The notes beneath the pieces are model-generated. The model was not told the DNA's origin and did not search any database. It saw only the letters and a list, made by a program, of their open reading frames with translations. Positions 1-7,793 of a DNA stretch of 36,573 nucleotides are shown here, piece after piece. Source of the DNA: JAUWZS01 sp964423085 (GTDB taxonomy: Archaea; Aenigmatarchaeota; Aenigmatarchaeia; CG10238-14; SCSR01); NCBI GenBank assembly GCA_964423085.1, contig CAYRDB010000006.1, forward strand, positions 1 to 36,573, read 5' to 3'. Each line of letters starts with the position of its first letter. Position 1 is the first letter of the stretch. A program made the translations under genes and the position numbers.

Positions 1-79
1 CGATTTTTAAGCTTATAATTCATAGTCTTTTTTTATTCAGACTTAAAAGGATTTAATAGAATAATTTAATAACGGTTGT

Positions 80-1651
80 TTGAAGGGTGTGATATTAATC
101 AAAATAGGATTGCGGGGGGCTGTTTTGCTCCTTCTTGTTGTTGCATCAGCCTGGTTTATAATTTCGGCTGAATTAGTGCAAACACGAGGAGTCAGAGTTA
201 CCAATCTCTCTGATAAAGCGGTATGTGAAAACTTGCTGATAGGGGATTTGATAACTGATGTCAATGGTAACACGATATCCGACGTCGGAGATTTTGAAAG
301 GGCGTTGGCTATGACTGCCAAAGGATCTTTAGTAAGACTGAGTGTAAGCGTAGGATTAGCTAGCTGTACTGCATTGGAAAACGGAGATATTGGAATTGGA
401 GTTCATGAAGTCGGCCCGTCGTCTATATTTGGTAAAGATGTTGTGGGTGGAGAGAAGCTCACGTTATATGCACAAGAGGGAATGACATCAAGCGATGCTA
501 TATGGATATCCGACTTGCTCTCAAAGAGAGCTGATACGATAGGACTTGTAGGATTGGATGTAATCGCTAAAAGCGAAAAAGTAGAGATATCTGGCAGTGA
601 TGAAAAAAACTTAGGGGACCTTTTGATAGATGGAACTTTTGAAGGAGTTATAGAAATTGTAACAAAGTTCTCTGAAGGCGAATCCACTATTTCGGTAGGC
701 TCGTCTTCGTACAAAATCTCCAAAGTATCAGAAGGCGTCTCTTTTGATGGTAAAGTATATGAGATAGGCGACCTCATAGACATGGGTGGTGTTGAATTTA
801 GGCTATCAAACTTCACAAACAAGTCAGCTTCATTAGAAGGAATTGTTTTTAGAAATGGAGATGTTAGCGCATTGCCTGGTGGATCCAGCTACGCTAGCTA
901 CGACAAGCCCAGCGGAAAGTACCAGTTCAACATTCCAATAAAACTTTCAGAGGCCGCCAGCCTAAGGTTCTCGCAGATTACAGACGGTCTTCCTGTCGTG
1001 TACGGACCGGGATACGACATACTAGACGGGCTTCTTGTATATTATCTAGATGGCGAGTCTGTTTCTGCGCTAACCATACCTCAGAACATCGCCGGAGCTC
1101 GCATTGACACAATATCTGTAATCGGTGAAAAGGACAGTCTGGATGAAGCTGTAAGGATGACAAACCTGCTAAAAATGTCATTGAACGGAAATGTCGGAAA
1201 GACGCTATTTATTGAATCGGTTGACCGCGTCGACGGAGAAATTTTTTATACAATAGTATTAGGGTGCTTTTCTGTTTTAGCAATAGTTGCAAGTGGTGTG
1301 TTTTTGTATATTAAGCAAAGGTCAAAGATGGGGGCATTGTCAGCATCTTTAGCAGTATTCCTTGAAATCTTTCTGACAGTTGGTTTGCTGTCTTCTTTCG
1401 GCATGCAAATCGATTCTCAGTCGGTTTTTGCGCTATGTTCAATGTGTGTAATCAGCGTAATTCAGACAGTACTGGTTTCTGAAAGGACCCTAAACGGAAG
1501 ATTTGCAAAAGCGCACAGCAAATTTACTATGATTATAATAGCAGCCGGATTTGTACTTCTATTCACACCATTCACAAAGTCTGGCGTGATAATACTCGTC
1601 TGGGAAATTATATCATGCCTTTTGACCAAGCCTATGATTAAATCATCTTGA
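80..1651 (+). CDS. SecD-like preprotein translocase subunit, degenerate
   Basis: Membrane protein of 523 aa with the SecD layout. There is one N-terminal membrane segment (about 9-27), a large extracytoplasmic region, and five C-terminal membrane segments (about 386-410, 418-440, 448-466, 483-496, 500-516). The P1-like part is recognisable from GKDVVGGEKLTL and from the later LVYYLDGESVSALTIP and DEAVRMTNLLKMSLNG stretches. A PDZ-like stretch (about 34-90, with LLIGDLITDVNGNTISD) sits between the first membrane segment and P1. The fourth membrane segment, where SecD normally carries GMGVD-type residues with a conserved Asp, reads SMCVISVIQ, so that Asp is missing. The start is TTG at 80; GTG at 89 is an alternative. 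A TATA-like stretch lies at about 42-50. SecD/SecF assist protein export. No secF is visible here, so this may be a diverged paralogue. The 3' end overlaps polB convergently by 9 nt. Confidence 0.72.
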   Translation: MKGVILIKIGLRGAVLLLLVVASAWFIISAELVQTRGVRVTNLSDKAVCENLLIGDLITDVNGNTISDVGDFERALAMTAKGSLVRLSVSVGLASCTALENGDIGIGVHEVGPSSIFGKDVVGGEKLTLYAQEGMTSSDAIWISDLLSKRADTIGLVGLDVIAKSEKVEISGSDEKNLGDLLIDGTFEGVIEIVTKFSEGESTISVGSSSYKISKVSEGVSFDGKVYEIGDLIDMGGVEFRLSNFTNKSASLEGIVFRNGDVSALPGGSSYASYDKPSGKYQFNIPIKLSEAASLRFSQITDGLPVVYGPGYDILDGLLVYYLDGESVSALTIPQNIAGARIDTISVIGEKDSLDEAVRMTNLLKMSLNGNVGKTLFIESVDRVDGEIFYTIVLGCFSVLAIVASGVFLYIKQRSKMGALSASLAVFLEIFLTVGLLSSFGMQIDSQSVFALCSMCVISVIQTVLVSERTLNGRFAKAHSKFTMIIIAAGFVLLFTPFTKSGVIILVWEIISCLLTKPMIKSS

Positions 1652-4345
1652 AATCAGGCACTCTTTAGATTTTTGGTCTCCTTTGTAGAAAACTAGCCCT
1701 CCCCCACAATTTTCACATTTGCCAACAAGAGGCATCATTGAATAGCTCTTGCCACATTTTTCACATATTACACCTTCCGGATACTCTATTATTCCACCAT
1801 TTTTTTTCGCAGAATTCCCAAAAAGAGATGTCAAAAGCGTCTGCCTGCCAACGCCAAGAAGCTCCGACTTGTCTATCCCCATCGACTCGAAAACCCTTTC
1901 AAGTGGCGGAAGAAGCTGGTTTTCAATGTAATATTTAGAGTCTATCTTCAACCCATGTTCCTTTACATACTCCGGGTCTTCAGCCCGGTTTGAAAGCAAT
2001 TGAAGACCTTGGACAATGACAAAGCCTATTCTGTCGCCCACACCTGGAGCGTCGCTCGGATTCCTCTTCCTCATTTTCTTCATTACTTCTATGTGCGGCT
2101 GAATGCCTTTGTAGGACTTTACTGGTTTGCTTATGCTTTTTGTCACAACAAGCCTGTCAATATCAATCTCGTTTTTCTGCAGCTTTCGAAGTACGCCTCT
2201 GACATAATCAAACGCTTTTTTTGGGTCCTGGTCTTTTAGAACTATCTCAAGAACGTCGAAAAGAGTGTTGCTCACAAGGTCGCACCAATCCCTTCTAACG
2301 GTCTCTATACCTTTCATCGCTATCTGCTCGTCCCATCCGTCGCCCTTCTTTTCAAAGCTCCATCCAGCATACCTCTTCTTGGTTAAAATCAGTATGGATT
2401 TGAAAAGATTCTCTATCTTAATTTTAACTATACCTTCAAGCTCCTTGTTTATTTTCTTCTCGAGATCCAACCCCATACTATAAGCTTCATCCAAGTCCTT
2501 TGTCTTGGTTTTAACCATAACAGAATCAGTGTCTCCGTATATGACTTTGTAGCTTCCTAAGCTGTCAACAGTGTCCCTTGTTTTCTGTATGAGGTATCTC
2601 CCGCAGCTGGTTATAGCATTTGCTATATCGAGCACGTATATCTTAGCGCGGGTGTATCCTGTATAGCCGTAGAATGCGTTGGCCATAATCTTCAGAGCAA
2701 GCTGCTTTGCGTTAAGCTCTCTTATCTTGTTGCCGTCTGTTTCGCCCTTCATTTCTTTTTTGACAATATCCCTTTCGTTTATCAGGCTCTCTACTATATC
2801 CGGTATTATACCCTTTCTGACTGATTTTGAAGTGAAGCTAGCCCCGTAAGGGGTGTCTATCTTGTCTTCAACTTTCTCGTCGCGTATGATTGTTGTCGGG
2901 CAAATGTTATATGATATGTATATTGAAGGGTACATAGACTTGAAGTCTAGATATATCACAACATCTGTGTGCAAGCCAGACTCCGGCTCAAGAACCAAAG
3001 CCCCTTTTAGAAATTTGGTCTCTCTTTCTAAGTTTCTTCTGGCAATCTCCTCGTCGGACGGTTTGCAAGGGATCACGAATCCAAGTTTATTGAACTCCCT
3101 TAATAAAAGGGTCTCTACCCTTATGGACTCCCCGCTGGAGAGAACATCTGGTAAAAGAACACCTGAAACCTTTGACAGTTCTAAGAACTTGTCCAAAAGG
3201 TTCTTTTTCAGAACAAGGTTCAAAGCGAGCACGGAATCTATTCTAGAATATTTGATAAGCTTCTCAACCTTGGAGGCGTCTCCGTTCCAGTACTTGCTTA
3301 TCTGGCTGTGAGATATGTCAACTTTGTCTTGGTTTAGCAAAAACTTTGACACGTCGCCCAATCCATACCTCTTCAGCCTCATCAGCCCCTTGCTTGCAGA
3401 TTCCTTTATGAGATTGTAGGCGTCCACTATGACTCTGCCTGTCGCAGTGCTCCTATACCACATTCCAAACTTTCTTGAGACAGCTGGCTTAGTGGAGCAC
3501 CTACCCATGATGCAAGGCACGTTGCACTGCTTGTATCTTTCCAAAAGATACGGAAAGTCAAATCCGTTTATGTTGTAGCCTATTAGGACATCCGGATCGA
3601 AGGAGGATATCACTTTTAGAAACTCCTCCAGCATCGCTTTCTCGTTCGTAAAAGACTGGACGCTCTTGTCGTCAGTTTTGACTGGCTTGACGAGAAAAAC
3701 CATTGATTCCTGGCCGTTGTGCTTAGGATGGAAAGCCATGCTTATCATTGCGACCTCGTCCCTTCTTGCGTCGGGGAGGCCTTCGTTTTGCCCAACCACC
3801 TCTATGTCCAGAGCCAGATATTTTAGTTTGGGGGTAAAAGTTTGCTCAACCGGTTCTATTGAAGTGGCTGTAATCTTGTAGTCTGTTTTTACGATAGACG
3901 TTGTTGCCGAATCCCCTATTGCTTTGACAGTTTTCATGCCAAATATGTTTTTATCGACCATGAACCTGTACTTGAAAAGTATGTCAGCTTCGAAAACTTC
4001 CTTCACAAGACCGTTCTTTATTATATCATCCCTCAGAAGGGGGACTTTTGAAGGATCGGATATTGTTATTTTTAGAACATCCGATTTCTCTTTATGATAT
4101 CCTATTGGCAAGAACCTTTTCACAAATTCCATATCTACGAGTGTGCCTGGGAAGGTTTTGTTCAAATAATCTATGAACTCTTCAGTTTTGTTGTTGTCCT
4201 GTAGAAGAACATAAAAATATGGCAGAAATCCCTCATAAAAAGCACATACGCTCTTGCCTTCCTCTGTTCTGCCAAAAAACCTAAGCACTGGCCTGTCTCC
4301 GTTCATGAAATAGTCGCAGTCGAGAACCTGAAAATCTAGCTCCAT
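1643..4345 (-). CDS. polB: Family B DNA polymerase with C-terminal zinc ribbon
   Basis: A complete 900-aa PolB with 3'-5' exonuclease and polymerase domains. Exo I is DIE at 180-182, Exo II YNINGFD at 257-263 and Exo III YSRID at 366-370. Polymerase motif A is DFKSMYPSI (467-475), motif B is around LKIMANAFYGYTGY (551-564), motif C is YGDTDS (603-608), and KKRYAGW is at 656-662. All catalytic acidic residues are present and no intein interrupts the motifs. The last 40 residues form a zinc ribbon (C861, C864, C877, C880) with MPLVGKCENCGGGL between and after the Cys pairs. This resembles the ribbon at the end of the PolD large subunit DP2 more than a typical archaeal PolB tail. The gene lies 9 nt after the DP1-like gene and 24 nt further from the regulator gene, so the three should be co-transcribed. 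It is probably a replicative or repair polymerase. Confidence 0.95.
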   Translation of the reverse strand: MELDFQVLDCDYFMNGDRPVLRFFGRTEEGKSVCAFYEGFLPYFYVLLQDNNKTEEFIDYLNKTFPGTLVDMEFVKRFLPIGYHKEKSDVLKITISDPSKVPLLRDDIIKNGLVKEVFEADILFKYRFMVDKNIFGMKTVKAIGDSATTSIVKTDYKITATSIEPVEQTFTPKLKYLALDIEVVGQNEGLPDARRDEVAMISMAFHPKHNGQESMVFLVKPVKTDDKSVQSFTNEKAMLEEFLKVISSFDPDVLIGYNINGFDFPYLLERYKQCNVPCIMGRCSTKPAVSRKFGMWYRSTATGRVIVDAYNLIKESASKGLMRLKRYGLGDVSKFLLNQDKVDISHSQISKYWNGDASKVEKLIKYSRIDSVLALNLVLKKNLLDKFLELSKVSGVLLPDVLSSGESIRVETLLLREFNKLGFVIPCKPSDEEIARRNLERETKFLKGALVLEPESGLHTDVVIYLDFKSMYPSIYISYNICPTTIIRDEKVEDKIDTPYGASFTSKSVRKGIIPDIVESLINERDIVKKEMKGETDGNKIRELNAKQLALKIMANAFYGYTGYTRAKIYVLDIANAITSCGRYLIQKTRDTVDSLGSYKVIYGDTDSVMVKTKTKDLDEAYSMGLDLEKKINKELEGIVKIKIENLFKSILILTKKRYAGWSFEKKGDGWDEQIAMKGIETVRRDWCDLVSNTLFDVLEIVLKDQDPKKAFDYVRGVLRKLQKNEIDIDRLVVTKSISKPVKSYKGIQPHIEVMKKMRKRNPSDAPGVGDRIGFVIVQGLQLLSNRAEDPEYVKEHGLKIDSKYYIENQLLPPLERVFESMGIDKSELLGVGRQTLLTSLFGNSAKKNGGIIEYPEGVICEKCGKSYSMMPLVGKCENCGGGLVFYKGDQKSKECLISR

Positions 4346-4354
4346 ACCTTACAA

Positions 4355-5551
4355 TTATGACATGACAACTTTATTAATTTCTCGAGTCCTTAGGTCCGCT
4401 GTGATAAAGGAAGAATCAGAGTCTAGGCTTCCAGTAGTAATTATTGTCGTCCCCTTGTAATTTGATGTTCCACACTTGTGGAAACCGCCCGAAGCGAATA
4501 TGCTAGGCACGGGCGACACAATATTAGATTCAAACCTTATGTTGAAATTAGAATTACCAACGTTTGGCGACAAATCCCTCCTTTTTAGGAGGTTTTTGAT
4601 TACATCGGTACCTTCTTCGCCAAAAACACCTTTGTATTTGTAAAAAGAATCCCCTCGGCAAAGGAGCATGGTAACACCATCAACCTTAACCAACACTGGT
4701 CCATCAAACACAAAGACTCCCTCTTTTGGGTCAAATGGAAAGTCTTTTGTGGAACGGACTATGACCTTTTTCGAATCCTGAGGAAGTCCCCCCAAAAAAG
4801 ACTCTATGTCATTTTTGTTAGAAGATATGCCACCCAATATGAATATGTAGGATTTTTTATGCGACTTGGTTGCTGTTTCAACAGATTTTATCAAGGACGA
4901 GTACATTTTTTTATCAAATCTGTCAGAGTCCATATGCAGGTCTGACAAGAAAATTGCGAACGAATCTCCATCCGATTTCTCTACTGTTTTTGAAAACGGT
5001 ATGTCTGGCCAAACAATCTTCGAGACTTCGATGCCGTCTCCTGAAGAGACGCATTCGAGAGCTACTATGTCTGTCTCATGCAATTCGTGAAAATCATCAC
5101 ACCTATTCAAGGACACTGTTGCAGAACCTGTCATGTCTTCGACAAGAGCTGTCTTGTCCACTCCATCAATCTCACGAATAGACGCTATAATGATGAATTG
5201 ACTAACGCCACTCGATTTGTTAATTGACATCAGCTTTGAACTGTCGACCTTTTCCGCCAATATGTCTCGAATTTTTCCATAGTACCCCGTTGAACGGTTT
5301 GAACAGTCCGATATCGAAAGTTTCTCGTTTTCTGTTTTTATGGGAAATTTTTTCATAATTTCTATAGAACTGCAACCAAAAGAGCTGTCAATAATATCCT
5401 TTGTGATAAACATAGGATGTGTGGATGATTTGGACAAGAACACGTCAATCTTATCGGGGTTGCTTACAAAAAAATCTATTGAAGGGGCGTCTAGCTGCTT
5501 GCCACTTTCTAGGAATTTCGATATTACAGCTTTCTTATCCATAACAACCAT
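4355..5551 (-). CDS. PolD small subunit (DP1)-like protein, phosphoesterase site degenerate
   Basis: A 398-aa protein with DP1/B-subunit architecture: an N-terminal region, an OB-fold (about 105-183, ending in WPDIPF) and a calcineurin-like phosphoesterase domain. The first metal motif is kept as SDLHMDSDRF (203-212). The usual GDxVDG is GGISSN (240-245), the PGNHD-type motif is reduced to RSTKDF (266-271), RHLAP is RRDLSP (324-329), and GHxH is GGFH (355-358). Most metal ligands of an active Mre11-like DP1 nuclease are therefore missing, as in eukaryotic polymerase B-subunits. It is encoded directly before polB, not beside a DP2 gene. A structural or bridging partner of the polymerase is the likely role; pairing with PolB is an inference. 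ATG at 5542 is an alternative start three codons in. Confidence 0.82.
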   Translation of the reverse strand: MVVMDKKAVISKFLESGKQLDAPSIDFFVSNPDKIDVFLSKSSTHPMFITKDIIDSSFGCSSIEIMKKFPIKTENEKLSISDCSNRSTGYYGKIRDILAEKVDSSKLMSINKSSGVSQFIIIASIREIDGVDKTALVEDMTGSATVSLNRCDDFHELHETDIVALECVSSGDGIEVSKIVWPDIPFSKTVEKSDGDSFAIFLSDLHMDSDRFDKKMYSSLIKSVETATKSHKKSYIFILGGISSNKNDIESFLGGLPQDSKKVIVRSTKDFPFDPKEGVFVFDGPVLVKVDGVTMLLCRGDSFYKYKGVFGEEGTDVIKNLLKRRDLSPNVGNSNFNIRFESNIVSPVPSIFASGGFHKCGTSNYKGTTIITTGSLDSDSSFITADLRTREINKVVMS

Positions 5552-5566
5552 TAAAGAAAATACACA

Positions 5567-5824
5567 TCAATCTTTTAACGTATAAACAACCAAACCGGTC
5601 TCGCCTTTCTTCTTCGAATGTGGTAGAGACACTGGTTTCAGCTGGTTTGTTTCCACCATTTCTGACACATACTTCTGAATGGTGTTCCAGCTTATATTAG
5701 AACCCAGTTTTTCGTTCAATATCCTTCCTAAAGCGGATGTTGTCATGGGCACACCGGAAGACCCAAGTATTTTCAATATTTCGTCTTTTATTACAACTCT
5801 TTTGCTCGGTCGACCCCTTCTCAT
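5567..5824 (-). CDS. Small AT-hook/winged-helix DNA-binding protein
   Basis: An 85-aa basic protein that starts with an AT-hook-like RRGRPSKR segment. It is followed by a winged-helix fold: helices around DEILKILGSSGVPMTTSALG and the recognition region ISWNTIQKYVSEMVETNQLK, then a wing ending VVYTLKD. It is the first gene of the minus-strand operon with the DP1-like gene (15 nt away) and polB. A near-perfect 22-bp palindrome lies 4 nt before its ATG, and a six-unit 22-bp array lies about 200 bp further upstream, so autoregulation is plausible. An alternative role is as an initiator-like protein at an origin. The specific family was not recognised. Confidence 0.75.
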   Translation of the reverse strand: MRRGRPSKRVVIKDEILKILGSSGVPMTTSALGRILNEKLGSNISWNTIQKYVSEMVETNQLKPVSLPHSKKKGETGLVVYTLKD

Positions 5825-5828
5825 ACAC

Positions 5829-5850
5829 TTTCTATGACTAGTTATAGAAA
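5829..5850. promoter_or_regulatory. 22-bp near-perfect palindrome, candidate operator
   Basis: The arms TTTCTAT (5829-5835) and ATAGAAA (5844-5850) flank ACTAGT. The 22 bp match their own reverse complement at 20 positions. The site lies 4-26 nt upstream of the winged-helix gene's start codon, next to its probable TATA region (AAATTTATTT on the minus strand, about 5848-5857). A regulator bound here would block transcription of the replication operon. The half-site TAGTTATAGAAA resembles TAGTTTGAAA of the array at 6046 and TAGTTAGAAA at 5911-5920. Confidence 0.6.
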
Positions 5851-6023
5851 TAAATTTTTGTAAACATTCCTACTACCATTCGTTTAGGCATATGTAGTAA
5901 TTCATATTCATAGTTAGAAAGTTACAAAACATAATAATATAATATAACAGTGTTATAATATAATTAATAAATTCTAGTTAATGTTATTAGAGATCAGTAT
6001 ACGACAACCATCTCCTCTACTAG

Positions 6024-6155
6024 AATTAAGAAACAACATAGCAATTAGTTTGAAATCTCATATAATATAGTTTGAAACATCGCACAATTTAGTTTGAATG
6101 TTCATAATTAATTATACGAACTATCATAATAATGGTTATGAAAGTTCATAGAAAA
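6024..6155. repeat. Six tandem 22-bp iteron-like units
   Basis: Six units of exactly 22 bp start at 6024, 6046, 6068, 6090, 6112 and 6134. The consensus is TAGTTTGAANNNTCATA plus five A/T positions. GAA at unit positions 7-9, C at 14 and A at 17 are in all six; T at 13, A at 15 and T at 16 are in five. Units four and six contain the dyad TGAANNTTCA (6095-6104 and 6139-6148), 44 bp apart. Period and phase do not drift, which fits sites on one face of the helix. The array ends at about 6023 and 6156. It lies in a 377-bp, very AT-rich gene-free gap (5825-6201) upstream of the winged-helix/DP1-like/polB operon and downstream of the gene at 6202. I saw nothing else in the gap beyond the 22-bp palindrome and an isolated related site at 5911. 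It could be an operator array or an origin of replication. Confidence 0.8.
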
Positions 6156-6201
6156 TATTTTTTATATAAATTTAGCTTATTGATAGCAAAAATAAGAGGA
6201 T

Positions 6202-6615
6202 TCACATTTTCAATGTGGCTCTAAGTCCATGTACTACGAAGAACTTCATTATAGCAGCTCTGACTATAGACTCCTTGCCTTTAACAGGTTCGTAATTAGC
6301 TGGATTCGTTTTTCCAACCTTCTCCAAGAAACCAATCACAACCAAGTTCCTAAGTCTTTTCCTAAAGGCCTCTACACCAACTTTGAGCTTGTGCGAGTCT
6401 CGAAGTTCGCTGTATAATATCGGAAAGCAGTATGGCTGCGTGTCGAGTGGGAACTCTTTCCCAGTCATGTAGAATTTGCGCAATATCTGCACATCCCAAA
6501 AATCCAGCCTTTCCGCAAGCAACGACACAGTCTTTTCAAAATCGGCCTCCACAGCTTGTTTATGTTCGAGTGTTGTCATCACATTTTCCATCCAATCACG
6601 ACCAAGTCGTTGCAT
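6202..6615 (-). CDS. Hypothetical protein with winged-helix-like domain
   Basis: 137 aa. Helical and charged at the N-terminus, then a probable winged helix: LDFWDVQILRKFY, the PILYSELRDS region, and GVEAFRKRLRNLVVIGFLEKVGK, which has the look of a recognition helix plus wing. The C-terminus is basic and hydrophobic. The family was not recognised. The start ATG at 6615 follows an AT-rich promoter region with TTTTTTATATAT at about 6646-6658. ATG at 6588 or 6579 would also be possible. The 22-bp array begins 46 nt beyond its stop codon, so the protein is a second candidate for binding that array; this is proximity only. Confidence 0.6.
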   Translation of the reverse strand: MQRLGRDWMENVMTTLEHKQAVEADFEKTVSLLAERLDFWDVQILRKFYMTGKEFPLDTQPYCFPILYSELRDSHKLKVGVEAFRKRLRNLVVIGFLEKVGKTNPANYEPVKGKESIVRAAIMKFFVVHGLRATLKM

Positions 6616-6680
6616 CGTTTAAAAAAGGTAATTAACAATTATGAAGTCATATATAAAAAACGTTTTTGGTTGCTGATATG

Positions 6681-7367
6681 CTATATCAAATTGGCTATTT
6701 TGGCGGACACAATACCCCTTTCTATGTCCAAATCAACCAGCCCACAATACCCCTCGGGGAACCGACCAGCATTTAGGACCTTTGTGCGGCCTAGTTCATC
6801 AACCCCTCTGGCTTCGTGTATATGGGCGCATATCGCCACATCGGGGGTTAACTCTTCTATGAGGGACTTTACCACACTTGACCCCACATGGACACCAGAA
6901 CCTATGGTGTCAAGTCGTGTGTTGTGCGGTGGGCTGTGTGTAATCTGAACCTTGATTTTGGAGTCTTTAACCATTTTATACCCAGTTCTAAGCCCAGATT
7001 CAAGCTCGCTCTCTTCCGGCTCCAATGATGTGCCGAACGGGGTTTTGGCGCCGCCAAACCCATAGAAACCAACGCCATTTTTAACTACACCTTTACCATG
7101 CACAGAAATACCACTGCTTTCCAGTAGGGAAATAATATCTCGGTCCTGGTTGCCTGGAACCGCCAGCACAGGCACACCCAATGATTTTAGCTCTTCTATT
7201 ATCACTTTTGCAATGTCGGCATGCTCGAACCCTTTAAACCCGACACCTACATCTATGAAATCTCCAGAAAATATCAGCAAATCAGGAGAAAGCTCTTTGA
7301 CCTTGTCTAAAAAATGCATCATATTTTCAATGTCGCTGTGCACATCTCCAATAGCAACTATTCTCAT
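6681..7367 (-). CDS. Calcineurin-like metallophosphoesterase
   Basis: A 228-aa single-domain metallophosphoesterase that begins directly with MRIVAIGDVH. The motif series is GDVH (7-10), SGDFID (34-39), PGNQD (71-75), THSPPHN (143-149) and AHIHEARG (181-188). Gln replaces the usual His of GNHD at residue 74, a change also seen in other members of this broad group. It resembles archaeal YfcE/MJ-type phosphoesterases, and the substrate cannot be read from the sequence. I chose ATG 7367 because the longer reading (7382) uses TTG and adds five residues before the usual family start. It is divergent from the nuclease gene at 7429. Confidence 0.87.
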   Translation of the reverse strand: MRIVAIGDVHSDIENMMHFLDKVKELSPDLLIFSGDFIDVGVGFKGFEHADIAKVIIEELKSLGVPVLAVPGNQDRDIISLLESSGISVHGKGVVKNGVGFYGFGGAKTPFGTSLEPEESELESGLRTGYKMVKDSKIKVQITHSPPHNTRLDTIGSGVHVGSSVVKSLIEELTPDVAICAHIHEARGVDELGRTKVLNAGRFPEGYCGLVDLDIERGIVSAKIANLI

Positions 7368-7384
7368 CGGAAACACCGCCAATA

Positions 7385-7417
7385 TACCTTATATTCACCT
7401 TTAATTTTAAAATACAC
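7385..7417. promoter_or_regulatory. Divergent TATA-like promoter pair
   Basis: The gap of about 60 bp between the phosphoesterase (minus) and the resolvase-like gene (plus) holds two TATA-like elements. One, around 7389-7397, reads toward the minus gene (about 25 nt before ATG 7367). The other, TTTAATTTTAAAATAC at about 7402-7417, reads toward ATG 7429. Both would give leaderless or very short-leader transcripts. Confidence 0.45.
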
Positions 7418-7428
7418 CAGATTAAAGT

Positions 7429-7764
7429 ATGACTAGCGTAAAGAAGCGCGGATATAGGGTCGAGCGAAACACGAGACTTTTATTCGAAAAATACGGCTGG
7501 AAAACGATGCGGGCAGGCGCCAGCCTCGGGGAGGCGGATCTTATATGTTTGAAGAATGGGGTGTGTCTGCTAATACAGGTAAAGTCGACAAAGAAGAAGA
7601 AATTTTACTATTATGAATACATGGAGCCTGATCTTCAGGGATTCAGGTTCTACCTAGTTGTAGATTTCGGATACGGAAAAGTTAGAATAATGCCCCCTAG
7701 AAAGCAGGTTGTGTCAACCGACGGCGAATTGCTAGAAGAGTTCCTAGTTAAATTTAAGTCATAG
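7429..7764 (+). CDS. Holliday-junction-resolvase-like nuclease
   Basis: A 111-aa PD-(D/E)XK-type protein similar in length and order to archaeal Hjc. It has an N-terminal KKRGYRVERNTRLLFEKYGW (Glu12), then GASLGEADLI (Asp37) and LLIQVKS (Gln50, Lys52). Hjc normally has Glu where Gln50 stands (IEVKS). Q-x-K variants exist in the wider nuclease superfamily, so activity is uncertain. If active, it would cut branched or damaged DNA. The start is ATG at 7429 with a TATA-like box at -20 to -27. The gene is followed by two CBS genes on the same strand. Confidence 0.65.
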   Translation: MTSVKKRGYRVERNTRLLFEKYGWKTMRAGASLGEADLICLKNGVCLLIQVKSTKKKKFYYYEYMEPDLQGFRFYLVVDFGYGKVRIMPPRKQVVSTDGELLEEFLVKFKS

Positions 7765-7793
7765 CTTCGATATATTAAGCAGAAGGTGGTTGA

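Noticed and set aside
2853..3311. Open frame of 152 codons antisense to polB
   Set aside because: Lies wholly inside conserved polymerase motifs on the other strand and shows no motif of its own.
1643..4345. Intein in PolB
   Set aside because: Motifs A, B and C follow at normal distances with no splicing-domain residues between them.
6024..6155. CRISPR array
   Set aside because: The units are contiguous 22-bp degenerate repeats with no constant repeat plus variable spacer pattern and no cas genes.
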